Assembly: GCA_021234155.1 (NCBI GenBank)
Contig: JAJEKV010000028.1
Coordinates: forward strand, 13,404,134 to 13,468,133
DNA length: 64,000 bases
DNA from: Isoetes taiwanensis
Lineage: Eukaryota; Streptophyta; Lycopodiopsida; Isoetales; Isoetaceae
Direction: 5' to 3'
Below the pieces are notes generated by a model. It saw only the letters and a program-made list of their open reading frames with translations. It was not told where the DNA came from and made no database searches. The translations under genes and the position numbers were made by a program. Position 1 is the first letter of the stretch; each line of letters starts with the position of its first letter. Shown piece by piece: positions 11,020 to 22,140 of the stretch.

Positions 11020-11960
11020 ACATATTAGTTGGACGGGCATCATAGCAATAAGATCTATTGCTTCACATTGACAACCTGCTCGTCCAAGAAGATCAACCAT
11101 ACAAACATAATGATTGAGCATTGGGTATATTCCACAAACTACACTCATAGCCACAAAGTAGTGACAACCTGTATTGATTAGACCCACGTGACTACATGCA
11201 CTAAGAAAAGGTAACCCAATTTGGCCTTAGGCCATGGTATTGCATATCATACAAAAGAGCTAAAACTTCGATATCATTACCATGGCTTGCAAACGCTGAC
11301 AGCATTGCATTCCAAACAATCAGATTTTTAGCAGGTAGTTTAACAAAAACTAGAAAGGAATCCCCAATGCTTCCACACTTTGCATACCTGTTCATAATAC
11401 TGCTTCCCAAAGCAACATCCATGAGTCCCAAGACACGATTACACTCCATATGAATAGCTTTGCCTAATTCCAGACATCCTATAGCACACTCAGATAGATA
11501 ATTATATCAGACTGGAATCCCTTGCATTGAATATGTGCAAATATAATGAAGACCTTACCCACATCACCATGTTCTGCATATCCTGAAATCATCACACTCC
11601 ATGAAATTACATCCTGTTCAAGCAATCTATCAAAAACACTGCAGGCATCATCAAGCTGTCCAAATTTAACATACATATCAACAAGTACGCTGCCCACAAT
11701 GTTATTGAACTCCCACTAATCTTTGATGACATGTGCGTGGACATGTCTACCCAATTCTTGACTTGTCTGCACTCGTACAGGCACTGAGAACAGTTGTGTA
11801 TGTCACCTTATATGGCTTATAACCACATAAGGCTATTTGCCAAAACAGGCCTACAACTTGATTATGGGCTCCGTTCTCGGTAAAACCTGATATTATTGCA
11901 TTCCATATGACCACCTTTTTGGGTGCACTATATGAAAATAGATTTTATGCTCTACTGCTT
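11020..11960 (-). pseudogene. PLS-type pentatricopeptide repeat (PPR) pseudogene
   Basis: Minus-strand reading from about 11960 down gives successive PPR modules: KKVVIWNAIISGFTENG, GLFWQIALCGYKP and TYTTVLSACTSADKS, then GSVLVDMYVKFGQLDDACSVFD (11697-11630), DVISWSVMISGYAEHG, SIMNRYAKCGSIGDSFLVF, VWNAMLSAFASHG, and finally SACSHVGLINTGC and HYVCMVDLLGRAG. This is the order found near the C-terminus of plant organelle RNA-editing PPR proteins. No E or DYW domain is visible. At least three frame changes or stops (for example inside HVIKD at about 11720 and after NWVTF at 11201) show it is dead. It lies inside repeat copy A in the element's orientation and may be captured. Confidence 0.8.
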
Positions 11961-12870
11961 ACCAACAATTGGCCTAGAATGAAAGAGGTTATGCACAAGC
12001 CAAGCTAAGTTCCATTTCTGAAGCATGCACTGTCCAACTGAGATCTTTCTTAGCATTTAACCATCTTGTCTCATCTGGAATTGTATGTCATGCCATTGGT
12101 AAAACACTATTGGACGTGCAATTTTCTGTTTTGGCTCAGTTGTAAGTGTAGTACGCTATACTCTCCAAAGTCATCTCTGATTGTAAAATCAGAACACATT
12201 TTCCTTTATCTTGCTGAAGAAGTTATCAAAATGCACATACCAAGAGCAGATATTGCTGCCAAACAAGCTTGTTACAATCATAAACCAATCTCATGCTTTT
12301 CGAGCAAGAATTTGCATCGCCAGAGTAGCAACATACCCAGTTCTTCTTTTGGTTTAAATAGAAATGCAATCAATCACAAAGGGTCTTTCAAGGCATGTAC
12401 CTAAATCAAGAAGCACAAGCTCGCTTATACTCCACTTTCTAATGAGTCCTTTGTTAAATCACAAGTCGGATCAAGGAAAAAGGATCCATGACAGCACAAA
12501 GGGTAACATAATAATCTTTATCTGAAATGTATTCCAACCACATTCCTCTGACAATGTATGGGTAAGGTTTTTACAAATCACAATAATATCCTCGTCAAGA
12601 TGATGAATAGCAGACATTACTTGCTTGCTCTTGATTTTGACCATTTGAGACTAATTGACCTAAAAATGAGTGATTTTGCCTCAAATTCCAGAAAAGCCAA
12701 AATGATTAGGAGGAAGGTAGGGGTGCTTACCAGTGCTTGGAGGTGATTGAATAATGAGCCAAAATCGCATAAATCCGGCACCCATAACAGGACCACCTAT
12801 ATAAGCTCGTTCGCCATGGTTTTGCTCGGAAATCGCATAAATCCGGCACGCAAATGACCAGTCCTTCACT
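11961..12870. other. Unassigned part of repeat copy A
   Basis: No complete gene. Between 12680 and 12870 the minus strand holds a readable stretch (SVKDWSFACRIYAIS, then ERAYIGGPVMGAGFMRFW) followed by a possible splice donor GTAAGC. It might be a further captured exon. I cannot name it. Confidence 0.25.
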
Positions 12871-13064
12871 GACATGGATATGGCAAGCTCGATTTTCCGG
12901 TCAGACGGTTTACACAGCGGCCACCCAGCAACAGGGGCGACCGCGAATTTACAGCCGATATGGAGTTTGAAGCAGTTTTTCGTATATTTCAGGTATATGC
13001 TAGCATATACCCCAAAGATGCCAAAAACCCACATAAACAAGGGATTGCCCCCTAGGGGCAACCC
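12871..13064 (-). repeat. Head of repeat copy A
   Basis: About 190 bp are shared with the heads of copies B and C. From the outer end the minus strand begins with the self-complementary GGGTTGCCCCTAGGGGG, continues CTTGTTTATGTGGG and a run of TATATGC/GCATATA motifs, then a GGTCGCC / GGGTGGCC stretch. A T-run precedes the outer end. Confidence 0.7.
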
Positions 13065-13264
13065 AAAAAAGTAAACAAGGTTTAAAATGCATAAAAACAA
13101 TCTTAGAACTAGTGTCATCATGATATTTTATTGATGTAGCAAACCATCACCACCACATATGTGCTTCCGCCATTTCTTGCTGCAACTCAAAAGATAAACT
13201 CCTCAAATAGATTCCGGACAAATCTATTGTAGCCCATATTTTACTTCAGCATTAGACCATGTGG
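13065..13264. other. Spacer between repeat A and LINE copy 3
   Basis: Short AT-rich spacer with no feature. Confidence 0.3.
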
Positions 13265-14005
13265 AATATCCATCTCCCACACTGTGGCAATGGGGCCTCA
13301 ATGCCTAAAAGCCTATTAGCGGTAAAAGAGAGCTTAGTGGCTGGCCAAATGGAATGTGCAGGAGCACAGGTGCATCGGAGTGCAAACGGAGGCAGATCGG
13401 CACAGTCTCAGACAGTACCTTGACACAAGCTTCCTCAGCAAGCTATGGCATGCCAGCACCCTTGAACAGGTCAAGACGGCACATTATCAATGCCACATAA
13501 ATCCTATGTTGGGGTAGGGCCCGCAATGCTACCTGCGCACTCATCTACCCATGAAAAAGCACAGAGCCATTGCCCACACCACCTCTGGATTGAGACGGGG
13601 AGATGGATTGCGGAGCCGCATCAAGAGAGGCTTTGTCAACGCTGCCAGGTTGGAGCTGTGGAAGACGAATGCTACACCCTTCAGAGTTGTCTGGTCTATG
13701 ATGACATTCGGATACCCTATGCTGAGCTGGTCCGTCCTGGCCAGCCCCTGCATGAGATGCTGAGCACGGGATTGGTACGGAGGTTAGGTTCATACCTTCA
13801 AGAGATCATAGATCACCGAGATCAGCTCAGTCCTCGGGCACTTACCTGATACATGTACATATTTCTTTTCCCCATGATACATATATGTTTTTGTATTTGT
13901 ACAGTTTGACAGCAAACCTATTCCTGTCACGGTTTTTTCCACAAACAACCCTTTGGGGGGGGGTTCCATAGGCCAATTGGTCTCTGTGGACGATAAAAAC
14001 TCTGT
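13265..14005 (+). mobile_element. LINE 3' end, copy 3
   Basis: A frame at 13490-13849 shows the same pol C-terminal module as copy 1: WIETGRWIAE, then RLCQRCQVGAVEDECYTLQSC and LGSYLQEIIDH. Upstream DNA to about 13265 also aligns with copy 1 (the CGCCTGAAAGCC and CAGTACTTATAC regions). The 3' UTR repeats the GGCCAATTGGTCTC block seen in copy 1 and ends in TTCTA repeats. The 5' part of pol is missing. Confidence 0.7.
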
Positions 14006-14029
14006 TCAATTCTATTCTATTCTATTCTT
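14006..14029 (+). repeat. Short (TTCTA)n tail of LINE copy 3
   Basis: Four to five copies of the pentamer also found at 2730-2833, in the same position relative to the LINE 3' UTR. Confidence 0.8.
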
Positions 14030-14222
14030 AAGAGCATATCCTCTCAATGGAATAATAAGATGGCGAATGTGCCCTTGGAATATTCGATTATGAGGGATTT
14101 GATAGTGAATGTGTCCTTGGAGTATTCGTTTATGAGAGTAGTCGAAACCCCACTAAAATAATTCAATACCCCTTATAATAATGCTTGGATGAACACAATC
14201 ATCAATCTAACTCGATTATTTT

Positions 14223-14420
14223 GGGTTGCCCCTAGGGGGCAAACCCTCGTTTATGTGGGTTTGTGGGATATACTGAGTATATGCTGGAATATACTCAGTA
14301 TATGTTGATGACTGCTAAAAACCTTTTGTTCATTGTAAATGCACGGTCAGTTGCGTTGTGGATCAAGGATGTTCTGGACCGGGTAACTGGCAGCTCCAAT
14401 CTGATGAATAAGAACACAGC
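14223..14420 (+). repeat. Head of repeat copy B
   Basis: Begins GGGTTGCCCCTAGGGGG, then CTCGTTTATGTGGG and a TATACTGAGTATATGC palindromic stretch. It matches the heads at 12871-13064 and 22140-22328 in the same order. Confidence 0.7.
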
Positions 14421-14560
14421 AGGGAGCGATAAATTTGCTTATGGCTATATAGAAAAAAGAGTTCCGGAATTAGAAACAGAGGGTGAGCATAAACGGCTGA
14501 TTGGGGAGTCGGATCTGGTTGCCTGGTGCGGATCTAGGTTGTTTGTTTTCCTAATTAGGG

Positions 14561-16021
14561 TTGTTTGTTTGTCTGCCGGATCCTCCAAAGGCAGAGGGAT
14601 TATTTGCCAAGAATACCCTGCTTCAAGGCCTTGAAAAAATAGGAGCCGGCCTACTTCCTGGCCCTGAAGATGTGGCCGTGGATTCGGAAGGAAGACTATA
14701 CACAGGCTGTGCAGATGGATGGATCAAAAGGATCTACCCACATGGCAAGGTTGAGAACTGGACTTATGTTGGAGGCCATCCGTTAGGTCTGGCCTTTGGA
14801 ATCCATGGTGAGCTTCTTGTTTGTGAACCATCCATGGTAAGTTCTCGCATTCTTTTGCTTCTTAATTTTATTTTGAGAAAGTTTCCTTTCGTTTTAATTT
14901 TCCATATCTCCTCATTTTTTTTCTTTCTATTAGTCTCGCTTAATAACATGAGTAACTTTGCTTTTATGTTTTTATGTGTAACCTAGCGATCTTTTTCTAC
15001 TAGGGCTTGTTGAATATATCACGTAAGATCATGGTGTGCAAACACTTTCGGACATGGCGGGATGGCGTGAAATATAAGTATGGATATGCATTTTTTCCTT
15101 AGTGCGATTTGTCAATAGCTCGCTTTTAATTTATCCGCAGATTGGGTGATGAGCTTCTTTGTGACAAAAGATGGCACCATATATTTCATCGATGCCGGCG
15201 CCAAATTTGGGATGAATTCATCTTCCCCGATATTCTTGAATTCAGACCTACAGGTGGGCTTCTCAGATATGACCTGCGATTGCGCAGAGACCCTTTGTTG
15301 TCTTTGAGAAACCTCTATTTTGCTAATGGCATAGCTCTTTCCAAAAAGCAAGACTTTTTGGTTTTCTGTGAAACAGTAAAGTAAGTAAAATTTAGTGTAT
15401 GCATGTGTAATGTTTTAAAATTTGGTGGTTGATCTACACTGAACTAAAAATATATTGTTATTATTTCCTAGAGTAAGGTGTCAAAAGTATTGGCTTCAAG
15501 GACCCAAGAAGGGAACAACAGAGTTATTCATAGATAACTTGCCAGGATTTCCAGACAACATACATCACAATGGAAAGGACACGTTTTGGATCGCTTTGGT
15601 TGCAGTAAATATAAAAGTACATTAGACATAGTATGACCATCATGATCATAGATGGGTATGGCTTTGTTAGGATGAATATGGCTTAATTGTTAGATGTTGT
15701 CATTATTATGCTGATAGTTATATTATTAATTCAGATGAGATCTGCCTCAATGGAGAAACTTCAAACATAGATATCGCAATCAAATGGGTAATTTCACATC
15801 CAAAGCTTGTGGGCATCATGGATAGCAGCTCCTCCAGGATGGCCAAGATACTAGGGGTGAAGGAAGATGGAAATATAGTGGCATTCTTGGAAGACCCAAA
15901 TGGTAAGAGCATTGCATTTGTTACCACAGCTTTGCAAATTGGAGGTGACATGTATTTGGGCAATTTGGCTAGAGATTATATTGGCAAATTGAATATTGCT
16001 TCATTTAACTTGCCATCATGA
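14561..16021 (+). pseudogene. Strictosidine synthase-like (SSL) pseudogene
   Basis: Pieces in order on the plus strand match plant strictosidine-synthase-like six-bladed propeller proteins. They are GLEKIGAGLLPGPEDVAV, RLYTGCADGWIKRIYPHG and LGLAFGIHGELLVCE up to about 14836. Then DGTIYFIDAGAKFG, DILEFRPTGGLLRYD and LYFANGIALSKKQDFLVFCET (15170-15382). Then KYWLQG, TELFIDNLPGFPDNI and GKDTFWIALV (15470-15603). Last, PNGKSIAFVTTALQIG and MYLGNLARDYIGKLN to the stop at 16021. Introns with GT/AG ends separate them. A frameshift at about 15225 breaks the second exon, and the N-terminal membrane anchor is missing. In plants these proteins are vacuolar or ER hydrolase-like. This copy is inside repeat B and is probably captured. 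Confidence 0.8.
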
Positions 16022-16516
16022 AGTATTATAAAATAATGTACCATTGCTTGTCGATACCAAATGGTAAAGATACCATGCCATTGGTTCAGAAAGATGCCAT
16101 GCAAATTGGCTTAGAAGTTGAAGATTGCCTTATTTTGCCACGGCGCTTTTAATATATGAAATATCGTAACATTGGTCATCTACCATCTTAATTTACAAGA
16201 AATATGGAACGGAAGTTGTGTGTGCAGAGTTAGGTAGAATTATGAATTATAGAGGTGAAATCGTTATGAGGTTGAGGTCTTTTTTGTCCTTTTGTTGCGA
16301 TTTTTATATTATAAAATTATAGTGTAAATATGTGTGTAAATATGTGTGTCATCTATCAAGCCCTAGATTGAAAGAATGAGATTCGCTATTTAATTGAACG
16401 GCCAAAATTTAAATTTTTAAACAGTAAGATGTTTTGATCCAATGGTCGAGATTCACTTGTTTCATTAGAAGTGAAGATCCCTCGCTTCAATCCCTTGTCA
16501 AAATGTTTTTTAAAGT
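16022..16516. other. No recognisable gene
   Basis: AT-rich 3' flank of the SSL fragment. Nothing is seen apart from short AT tracts. Confidence 0.3.
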
Positions 16517-16905
16517 GCAATGGGAGAAGAGGAAAAGGGTGAAAAAGGAAAGGGCAAAATGGGGAAGGGAGCCAGAAAGAGGGTAGGTAAAGGGAAAGGA
16601 AAATGGCAAAAGGGGAGGGGAAAGGCGAAAAGGAAGGAGGAAAGAGGGAAATTGGAGAAAAGAGAGAATGGAAAGGGGAGGGAAAATCGAGGAAAGGTAA
16701 AATAGAAAAACAAGAAGGGGAGGGGAAAAAGGGAAAGTGGAACATAGATAAATAGAAAAGCACAGAGTAAAAAAATGGAAAAGAAAAACGTGAAAATATA
16801 AGGGCAAAAGGGAATGGGGAAATGAGAAAAAAAGAAAAAGCAAAGAGGGATGAAAGGGAAAAGGGAAGAAGGAAAGGTAAAAATAGGAAACTAGCAGTAA
16901 GACGG
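16517..16905. repeat. Purine-rich (GA/GGA/GAAA) low-complexity tract
   Basis: Almost 400 bases are nearly all purines on the plus strand (GGGAAAGG, GGAGGGGAAAGG and similar). The long Phe/Ser/Pro-rich minus-strand open frames across it are composition artefacts. Such tracts can adopt triplex-type structure and are hard to assemble. Confidence 0.85.
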
Positions 16906-17032
16906 GCTTGAGGTAAAGGGCTAGATGGGATGAACCAAAAGTGAAGATGCCTAAGATGTAACCCCGATGTACCATGTCGTTGTACTTGATGTTTATGATT
17001 AATGAAATTCGTTCTTCAATAGAAAGAAAAAT

Positions 17033-17115
17033 ATATTACGCCCCTAGACATGCTCTCAAACATTGACACTAAGTATGTTATGCCCCTAGACATGCTCTTA
17101 AACGTTGACAATAAG
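17033..17115. repeat. Imperfect tandem duplication, about 50-bp unit
   Basis: The phrase CCCCTAGACATGCTCT plus AAACRTTGACA occurs twice, about 50 bp apart, inside repeat copy B. Confidence 0.7.
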
Positions 17116-17162
17116 ATGTTAATTGTAAAAAAGAAGCACTCAACGACCCTCCCTACCCTAAC

Positions 17163-17286
17163 AGTTACACATGCGTAAAACATGAGTTTCAAGTAATTGA
17201 GAACGTAAAAAGATAGGTTATAAAAGTTACACATGCGTAAAACATGAGTTTCAAGTAATTGAGAACGTAAAAAGATAGGTTATAAA
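17163..17286. repeat. Perfect 62-bp tandem duplication
   Basis: Two identical 62-bp units (17163-17224 and 17225-17286), each starting AGTTACACATGCG and ending GATAGGTTATAAA. The absence of differences implies recent duplication. Confidence 0.9.
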
Positions 17287-17289
17287 AGT

Positions 17290-17940
17290 ACGAGATAGGG
17301 AGCAATCCACATTGTTGAATCCCAAAATATTGCAATCACGTGTACTTTGTTATAAAAAACATCTTCATTGTTCTATGCATTCAAAGACGAATTGGTTCAG
17401 AGGACTAAGAAATGTTGTAACCTTATGGTTGGTTTGTTACAAACGTTTTATAACCCAAGGATATTGGCAAATGTTTTCTAATTGATATTACTATAGTGCT
17501 AATTTCCCCACTAATTATGGAATGTGGATAACTGTTTCACAATTTCTGCTTTCCACCAGACATAAGTTTAATTAGTGAATGCAACATGATGCTTACACAT
17601 AGCTTCTAATCGTCCCTTTCCATGCTACTTTTACCTTTAATGGCGCAAATAAAATCAAAGCATTAGTCCTGTTCTCGATAACAGAAAACAACTTTATGAA
17701 GAAGTTATTGCGTTGGTATCACAAAATTAATAGCGCCTAGACCACTGATTTATGGCAAACATCTAGCTAGAATGGGATTTTACGGTACCTAGACTATTGA
17801 TTATAAGAAACTTATCGCGGTGGCCTCGAGCACCAAAGATTTCTTCAGGCCAATTTCCATAAAGTCATGGTATCAAGTATTCTATTGTCTAGAAGTAGCA
17901 ACTTGAATTGATTGTCAAAACATGACTTTCAACTATGATT
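17290..17940. other. No recognisable gene
   Basis: AT-rich interior of repeat copy B before its tail. I see no motif. Confidence 0.3.
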
Positions 17941-17944
17941 TAAG

Positions 17945-17994
17945 CCACCTCACCCTCCGGCCATGGAGGGCAACCCTCCGTGCGCAGCACCTTG
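17945..17994 (+). repeat. Tail of repeat copy B
   Basis: CACCCTCCGG, CATGGAGGGCAACCCTCC (perfect 6-bp stem, CAA loop), then GTGCGCAGCACCTTG, followed by TTTTCTTTTT. It matches the tails at 6757-6810 and 18938-18990 in complementary orientation. Confidence 0.75.
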
Positions 17995-18937
17995 TTTTCT
18001 TTTTCTTTTTTTTTTTTTGAGATAACCTTCAATAATTTTAGAGTTATTGTACGTGGTCTTGGATATGGTCATTTATGCATCTAGTTAGATCTTTCTGGCG
18101 TCCTCAAGTTATTATAGTAAGATATTCTTGCGTGCTGTAGTCATTGGCACTATATGTGCAGCCTAAAGCATGTAGTAGGATCATTGGAGGATGAGTTATA
18201 AACATGTTAGAAATTTTGGTTGTTGCATGGTAGCGAGTTTTTGAAGAACTAATTCGATCGAAGTTTCGTATTCTGCTTTTGCTGTTTGCATAAACCCCCA
18301 TGATGCATTGTTAGTGGGTGGGCACCTTTTTAGGTTAAAGAGATTGCAAGCACGATCTTTGTACATTCTAAAACCGCTTGCATAGATTACCAGACAGATA
18401 TAGCATCTTCAAGCAATATGAAAGGTTGTGAAGAGAAGGGTTGGAAGTCTTTCTTCTTGTGTGGTAGCACGTTGTACGTAATATGGAGCAGATGTTAAAT
18501 GCTCCTACAGAGCCTTCAGGACGTGCAAGCTTTGATATTTAACCTATTGTCACTTTATGCCAAATGTGTGAGCATACTGTTGGAAACTTATGCACTCTTT
18601 GAAAGGAGCATGTACAAATTGGATCTGGATTTAATAAACATATTTAGCTAGTTTCTAGACGTATACCTGCCTTACTAGCCTATCATGCTGGATTATCCAA
18701 TGTAATGTCAAAATATTTTCTTGCAGTATCCATTCTTGTGATGCTTCCATGCACCCTTGGAAGCTGAGTTTGTATTCATGTTAGATATTGCATTCAATAT
18801 GCTATGCTTATGTGATCGTAATGTTGTTACACCCCTAAGATAATTTTTGGTTATTTTTCTTAAATTCTTTAAAGGAAGAGTATGTTTTTCTATTTTTCTT
18901 TCGCCTTAATCTCTTTCCAAAGATTAGGATAAAAGAA
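17995..18937. other. Spacer between repeat tails B and C
   Basis: About 940 bp of AT-rich DNA flanked by two tails facing each other. There is a possible very short PPR-like phrase on the plus strand near 18545-18640 (LSLYAKC), too weak to annotate. Confidence 0.3.
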
Positions 18938-18990
18938 CAAGGTGCTGCGCATGAGGGGTTGCCCTCCGGTGGCCCTAGAGTGTGTTTTCA
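18938..18990 (-). repeat. Tail of repeat copy C
   Basis: Minus strand: AAAACACACTCT, then CCGGAGGGCAACCCCTC and ATGCGCAGCACCTTG, ending next to TTCTTTTATC. It is nearly identical to the tail of copy A over about 50 bp. Confidence 0.75.
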
Positions 18991-20183
18991 TCGGTTCTAT
19001 TTCGTTCTTTTGTGTTGGGTCTTGTTTGTTTTGTGTGGAGCCATATAATTATAAATGCTATGAATGCAGGTTGTCGTTTTTCTTAGTCCAAGAAGGCACT
19101 CATTGTTGCAGGTTGTCATTGTGCTTATGACACGACTGATCAGTTCCCTTTATATCTCTAAAGAATGCATAGAGAAATTGGACAAGAAATGAGATAACAC
19201 AAGACTGTAGGAAAAAACTTCATAGGTAGTCAAACTTTGCAACTACACTTGAATCTCTTCATATATGGACATGAGTAAGCACTTGAGCAAATATTAGGAG
19301 TGTAGTTGTGATTGCTTTAGGAAACTTTGAGCGCAAAAATCATGGGAAATATATGGGGGATGGGGCAAGTGCAACCTATGTATTTTAGAACCTAGGAAAA
19401 CCATGATTTGAATTGGATGTTCGCGTTGTATAGGAGTTCATTGATAGTATTCCTACCTTACAAAGAGCTACCTTAAGAGACATGTACATGTTCAGAAAGA
19501 TGCACGAGAGGGTGAGACTTACCAAATTTCTATATGTGTTACTTGAAAGGAGCAATGTCAGCATGCCAAAATGTTCGCAACTAGTCTGTTTACAACATGG
19601 TGTCTCCTTTGACTATGTTAGTAACTCATACTTTTTCACGAGCTAGAACAAACTTGCCTAGCTCATCCTTTTTCACGAACTAGAACAAACCTGCTGAACT
19701 AGAACAAACCTGCCTGCTTGTGATTTCAAGTCAATCCCTCACTAGAAAAGTGGCACATAGGCCCGTCTTATAGCCATTAGGCCTTGAAAGAGTCCTTGCC
19801 ACACATTAACATGACATCTTTGGCACAAGGTGGCATGTACACTCAAGCATCTTGACAAACTCATGGATGTTGCATTTTATTTTTTATGAAGAGCATTCCA
19901 ACTTCCCTCATAGAATAAGTGCCTATGAGAAGGTAGATCATTTGATAAATTATCCTTTATCTTAGGCTTATCTATGCCAAATCCTTGTTCATAACAATGT
20001 GTCTACTAGCTTTCTCTTGATTATATCAATGAACCATCAAATGAAAATCACGTTCATTGGGTGGCATGGATGGAAAGAGGCCCATTTAGCACTTGCCCAC
20101 ATGTTTCTTATAATTTGAAGCCTGCCGCAGTTTCTATATTCATGAACAAATTACCTCCGTCCATATAAGACCTTTTGTTATCC
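18991..20183. other. No recognisable gene
   Basis: AT-rich interior of repeat copy C downstream of the CBSX3 piece. There is a local duplication of CTAGAACAAAC near 19640-19720. Nothing else is seen. Confidence 0.3.
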
Positions 20184-20311
20184 ATATTTTAGTGCTTTGC
20201 TTCTCTCAAACGAAATGAGATCAGTTCATTCCACATGAGATCAGCTCATTCCACCCAAATCCTAAACTAGGAAATCTTCAATTTTATTGCCCAACCAGAA
20301 AGATGTTCGAT
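20184..20311 (+). repeat. 130-bp direct repeat, unit 1
   Basis: Starts CCATATTTTAGTGC and ends AACCAGAAAGATGTTC. It is repeated at 21743-21869 with about ten differences. The two units bracket most of the CBSX3-like exons, one downstream of the gene and one in its first intron. Confidence 0.85.
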
Positions 20312-20639
20312 GCACTCCTACATTTCAAACAAGTACTTCTCAACACATATATACATGTTAACCAAGATTCTGCAACATCAAACCCTCATGTAGTTACATA
20401 TTAACCAAAATTCTGCAACATCAAACCCTCCTGTAGTTAAGGCCCAAGAGGAAATAAGTTTTCAGAAGCAACTCTTTATGATGCACTTTATGGTTCCCTT
20501 ATAATACTCAGATTTAGCTTATTTTTATCTTCAGCCGACAGTAGCTGGTGCATTTGATAGTTCATTAATCATCTTCTTCTTAGAAATGGTTGAATACAGG
20601 TTAACCATGCCTATGATGGACAAACATACGGTGGCTTCC

Positions 20640-22140
20640 ACAGTTGCCTCAGTATCCCCCCCTGGATGTAGGTATTTAAGCACTTTAACTCTTCACGATG
20701 CTCTTCTAATACTGCTCTCACAACATCACCAATAGACACCATACCCTTCACCTGCTTATCTTTTACAATGGGAATATGCCTAATCCTCTTCTCTGATTAT
20801 AGTCACAAAACATTATTAGTACCTATTATGAAATATTGTAACAGTAGCAAACAGTCTGGTGGAAGCATTACCTGTCATCATCTGCATTGCATGCAATACG
20901 CGTGTCTCTGGAGTAACGGTTATTATTTTTTTATGTAACCAATGTTGAATAAGAAATAAGCAAATATTCTCTAATGAAAACCAAATTCAGGGACAACTGA
21001 ATACCTTCTCAGTCATAATATCTCCAACGCGTCTAGTCTTTAATGAATGCCCTTGCACAATGATTTTCCTGAGATAGTCTACAGACAGAAGCATGATTGA
21101 AGAACCACAACAACAATGAGAAAAGAACGCCACCTTAATTTAAAAGGACAAGCTGCCCCTTGTTATAAGAAAATGTAAGAAATCATCTTGGTTTTTGAAC
21201 ATGCTATTACACTATTTTCACATGGATAGGCTCCAGCAGACAATCAATTTGAAGGACCTATATGATATCATTGCCTTACAAAGAAAATGACCTCAAAAAA
21301 TCAAGCTCACCTCTTTCTGTGATAATCCCAGCTATTTGTGCTTCTGTTCCTGGTTTGACCACAAGCAATGCTCCAACGTTGTGGTTAGTTATTTGATAAA
21401 AAACAATAATTCAAAACCATTGTGTAAGTTCTATATAATTTGCCATTTCTTTCTACCAGATATAACATTGGATCCCCATTAGTTGCTCAATCAGAAATCA
21501 GGACGGCTTATGTTTTGCATGACTTCTGAATTGTTCATGTCAAGTATCCATGGTTATGCTTATAATACTGCATGCAAAATTGAACACTATAACTTATCAT
21601 TGAAAAGGAAGCAGTATAAAAATTTTACACACTGTTTTGCACACATTCTTATATCAGTTACAAAGCTACAAAGAGCTTGTTGATTCTACAAGCTAGTTAA
21701 CACACCCTAAGTGGTTCATTTGAATGTTAGTTGACCATTGCCCATATTTTAGTGCTTTGCTTCTCTCAAACAAAATGAGATTAGTTCATTCCACACGAGA
21801 TCAGCTCATTCCACCCAAATTCTAAACTAGGAAATCTTCAATTTTACTACCCAACCAGAAAGATGTTCAATGGCCACTTACTGATTTAATGGCATCATAC
21901 ACTGTATCATCCGTGGTGCAGAAAACCATTCTCCCTTTGCCCCTTTACCTTTTGCTTTCAAAACGTCTGCTATTGTTGTTGACTCAAACCCTCCTTTTAA
22001 AGTGGCAGGTTTTGCAGATGCATGATGGCATTGCTGCCGTGAAATACCAGGAGTTTGCAGAACACGAACATGTCTAAGAATACCAGCTTGAACAACCTTA
22101 CCGTGGGTTTGGATAGTTCTAGCAAGGAGGAAGAAGCTGA
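20640..22140 (-). pseudogene. CBSX3-like CBS-domain protein pseudogene
   Basis: Minus-strand exons match plant mitochondrial CBSX3, a two-CBS-domain redox regulator. 22130-21879 gives KVVQAGILRHVRVLQ, FESTTIADVLKAKGKG and TDDTVYDAIKS. 21398-21309 gives NHNVGALLVVKPG and AGIITER. 21082-21004 gives DYLRKIIVQG and VGDIMTEK. About 20930-20872 gives ITVTPETRV and AMQMMT. 20800-20644 gives KRIRHIPIVKDK and GMVSIGDVVRAV with EHREELK. Several splice sites are intact (TGTAG acceptor at 21083, GTAAGT donor at 21878). A frameshift after GEW, two acceptors that cannot be seen, a slipped G-run at the stop and a missing start codon indicate a pseudogene. It begins where the repeat head ends. Confidence 0.8.
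21743..21869 (+). repeat. 130-bp direct repeat, unit 2
   Basis: Second copy of the 20184-20311 unit, inside the first intron of the CBSX3-like pseudogene. Confidence 0.85.

Larger units (their letters stand above)
6757..13064 (-). mobile_element. Helentron-like repeat copy A (carries PPR fragment)
   Basis: This interval is bounded on the right by the conserved head (outer end 13064, minus-strand start GGGTTGCCCCTAGGGGG) and on the left by the conserved tail (minus strand ends GTGCGCAGCACCTTG at 6757). Copies B (14223-17994) and C (18938-22328) have the same head and tail in the same relative orientation. Copy A holds a PPR pseudogene in element orientation, a chromovirus relic and unassigned DNA. 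Both junctions fall in T-runs. No transposase or helicase is encoded, so it would be non-autonomous. That the whole 6.3 kb is one element is inferred from its two ends. Later insertions may have enlarged it. Confidence 0.5.
14223..17994 (+). mobile_element. Helentron-like repeat copy B (carries SSL gene fragment)
   Basis: The head starts at 14223 (GGGTTGCCCCTAGGGGG) and the tail ends at 17994 (GTGCGCAGCACCTTG), in the same relative order as copies A and C. The cargo is a strictosidine-synthase-like gene piece with three introns, plus tandem repeats and a purine-rich tract. The left flank ends in TTTT and the right flank starts TTTT. The 9-mer GGGTTGCCC is at the 5' outer end and its complement GGGCAACCC is about 25 bp inside the 3' end. 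This asymmetry resembles Helentrons (HLE2). No Rep/helicase is present. Confidence 0.55.

Noticed and set aside
16386-16975. Long Phe/Ser/Pro-rich minus-strand open frames that could look like membrane proteins
   Set aside because: They lie over a purine-rich low-complexity tract. The composition alone creates them, and three overlapping frames show the same bias.
18540-18650. PPR-like phrase LSLYAKC on the plus strand
   Set aside because: Only one short match with no second repeat module in any frame nearby.
17995-18937. An element bounded by the two facing tails
   Set aside because: Tails face outward from copies B and C, and each pairs with its own head with gene cargo in between. The spacer shows no terminal features of its own.
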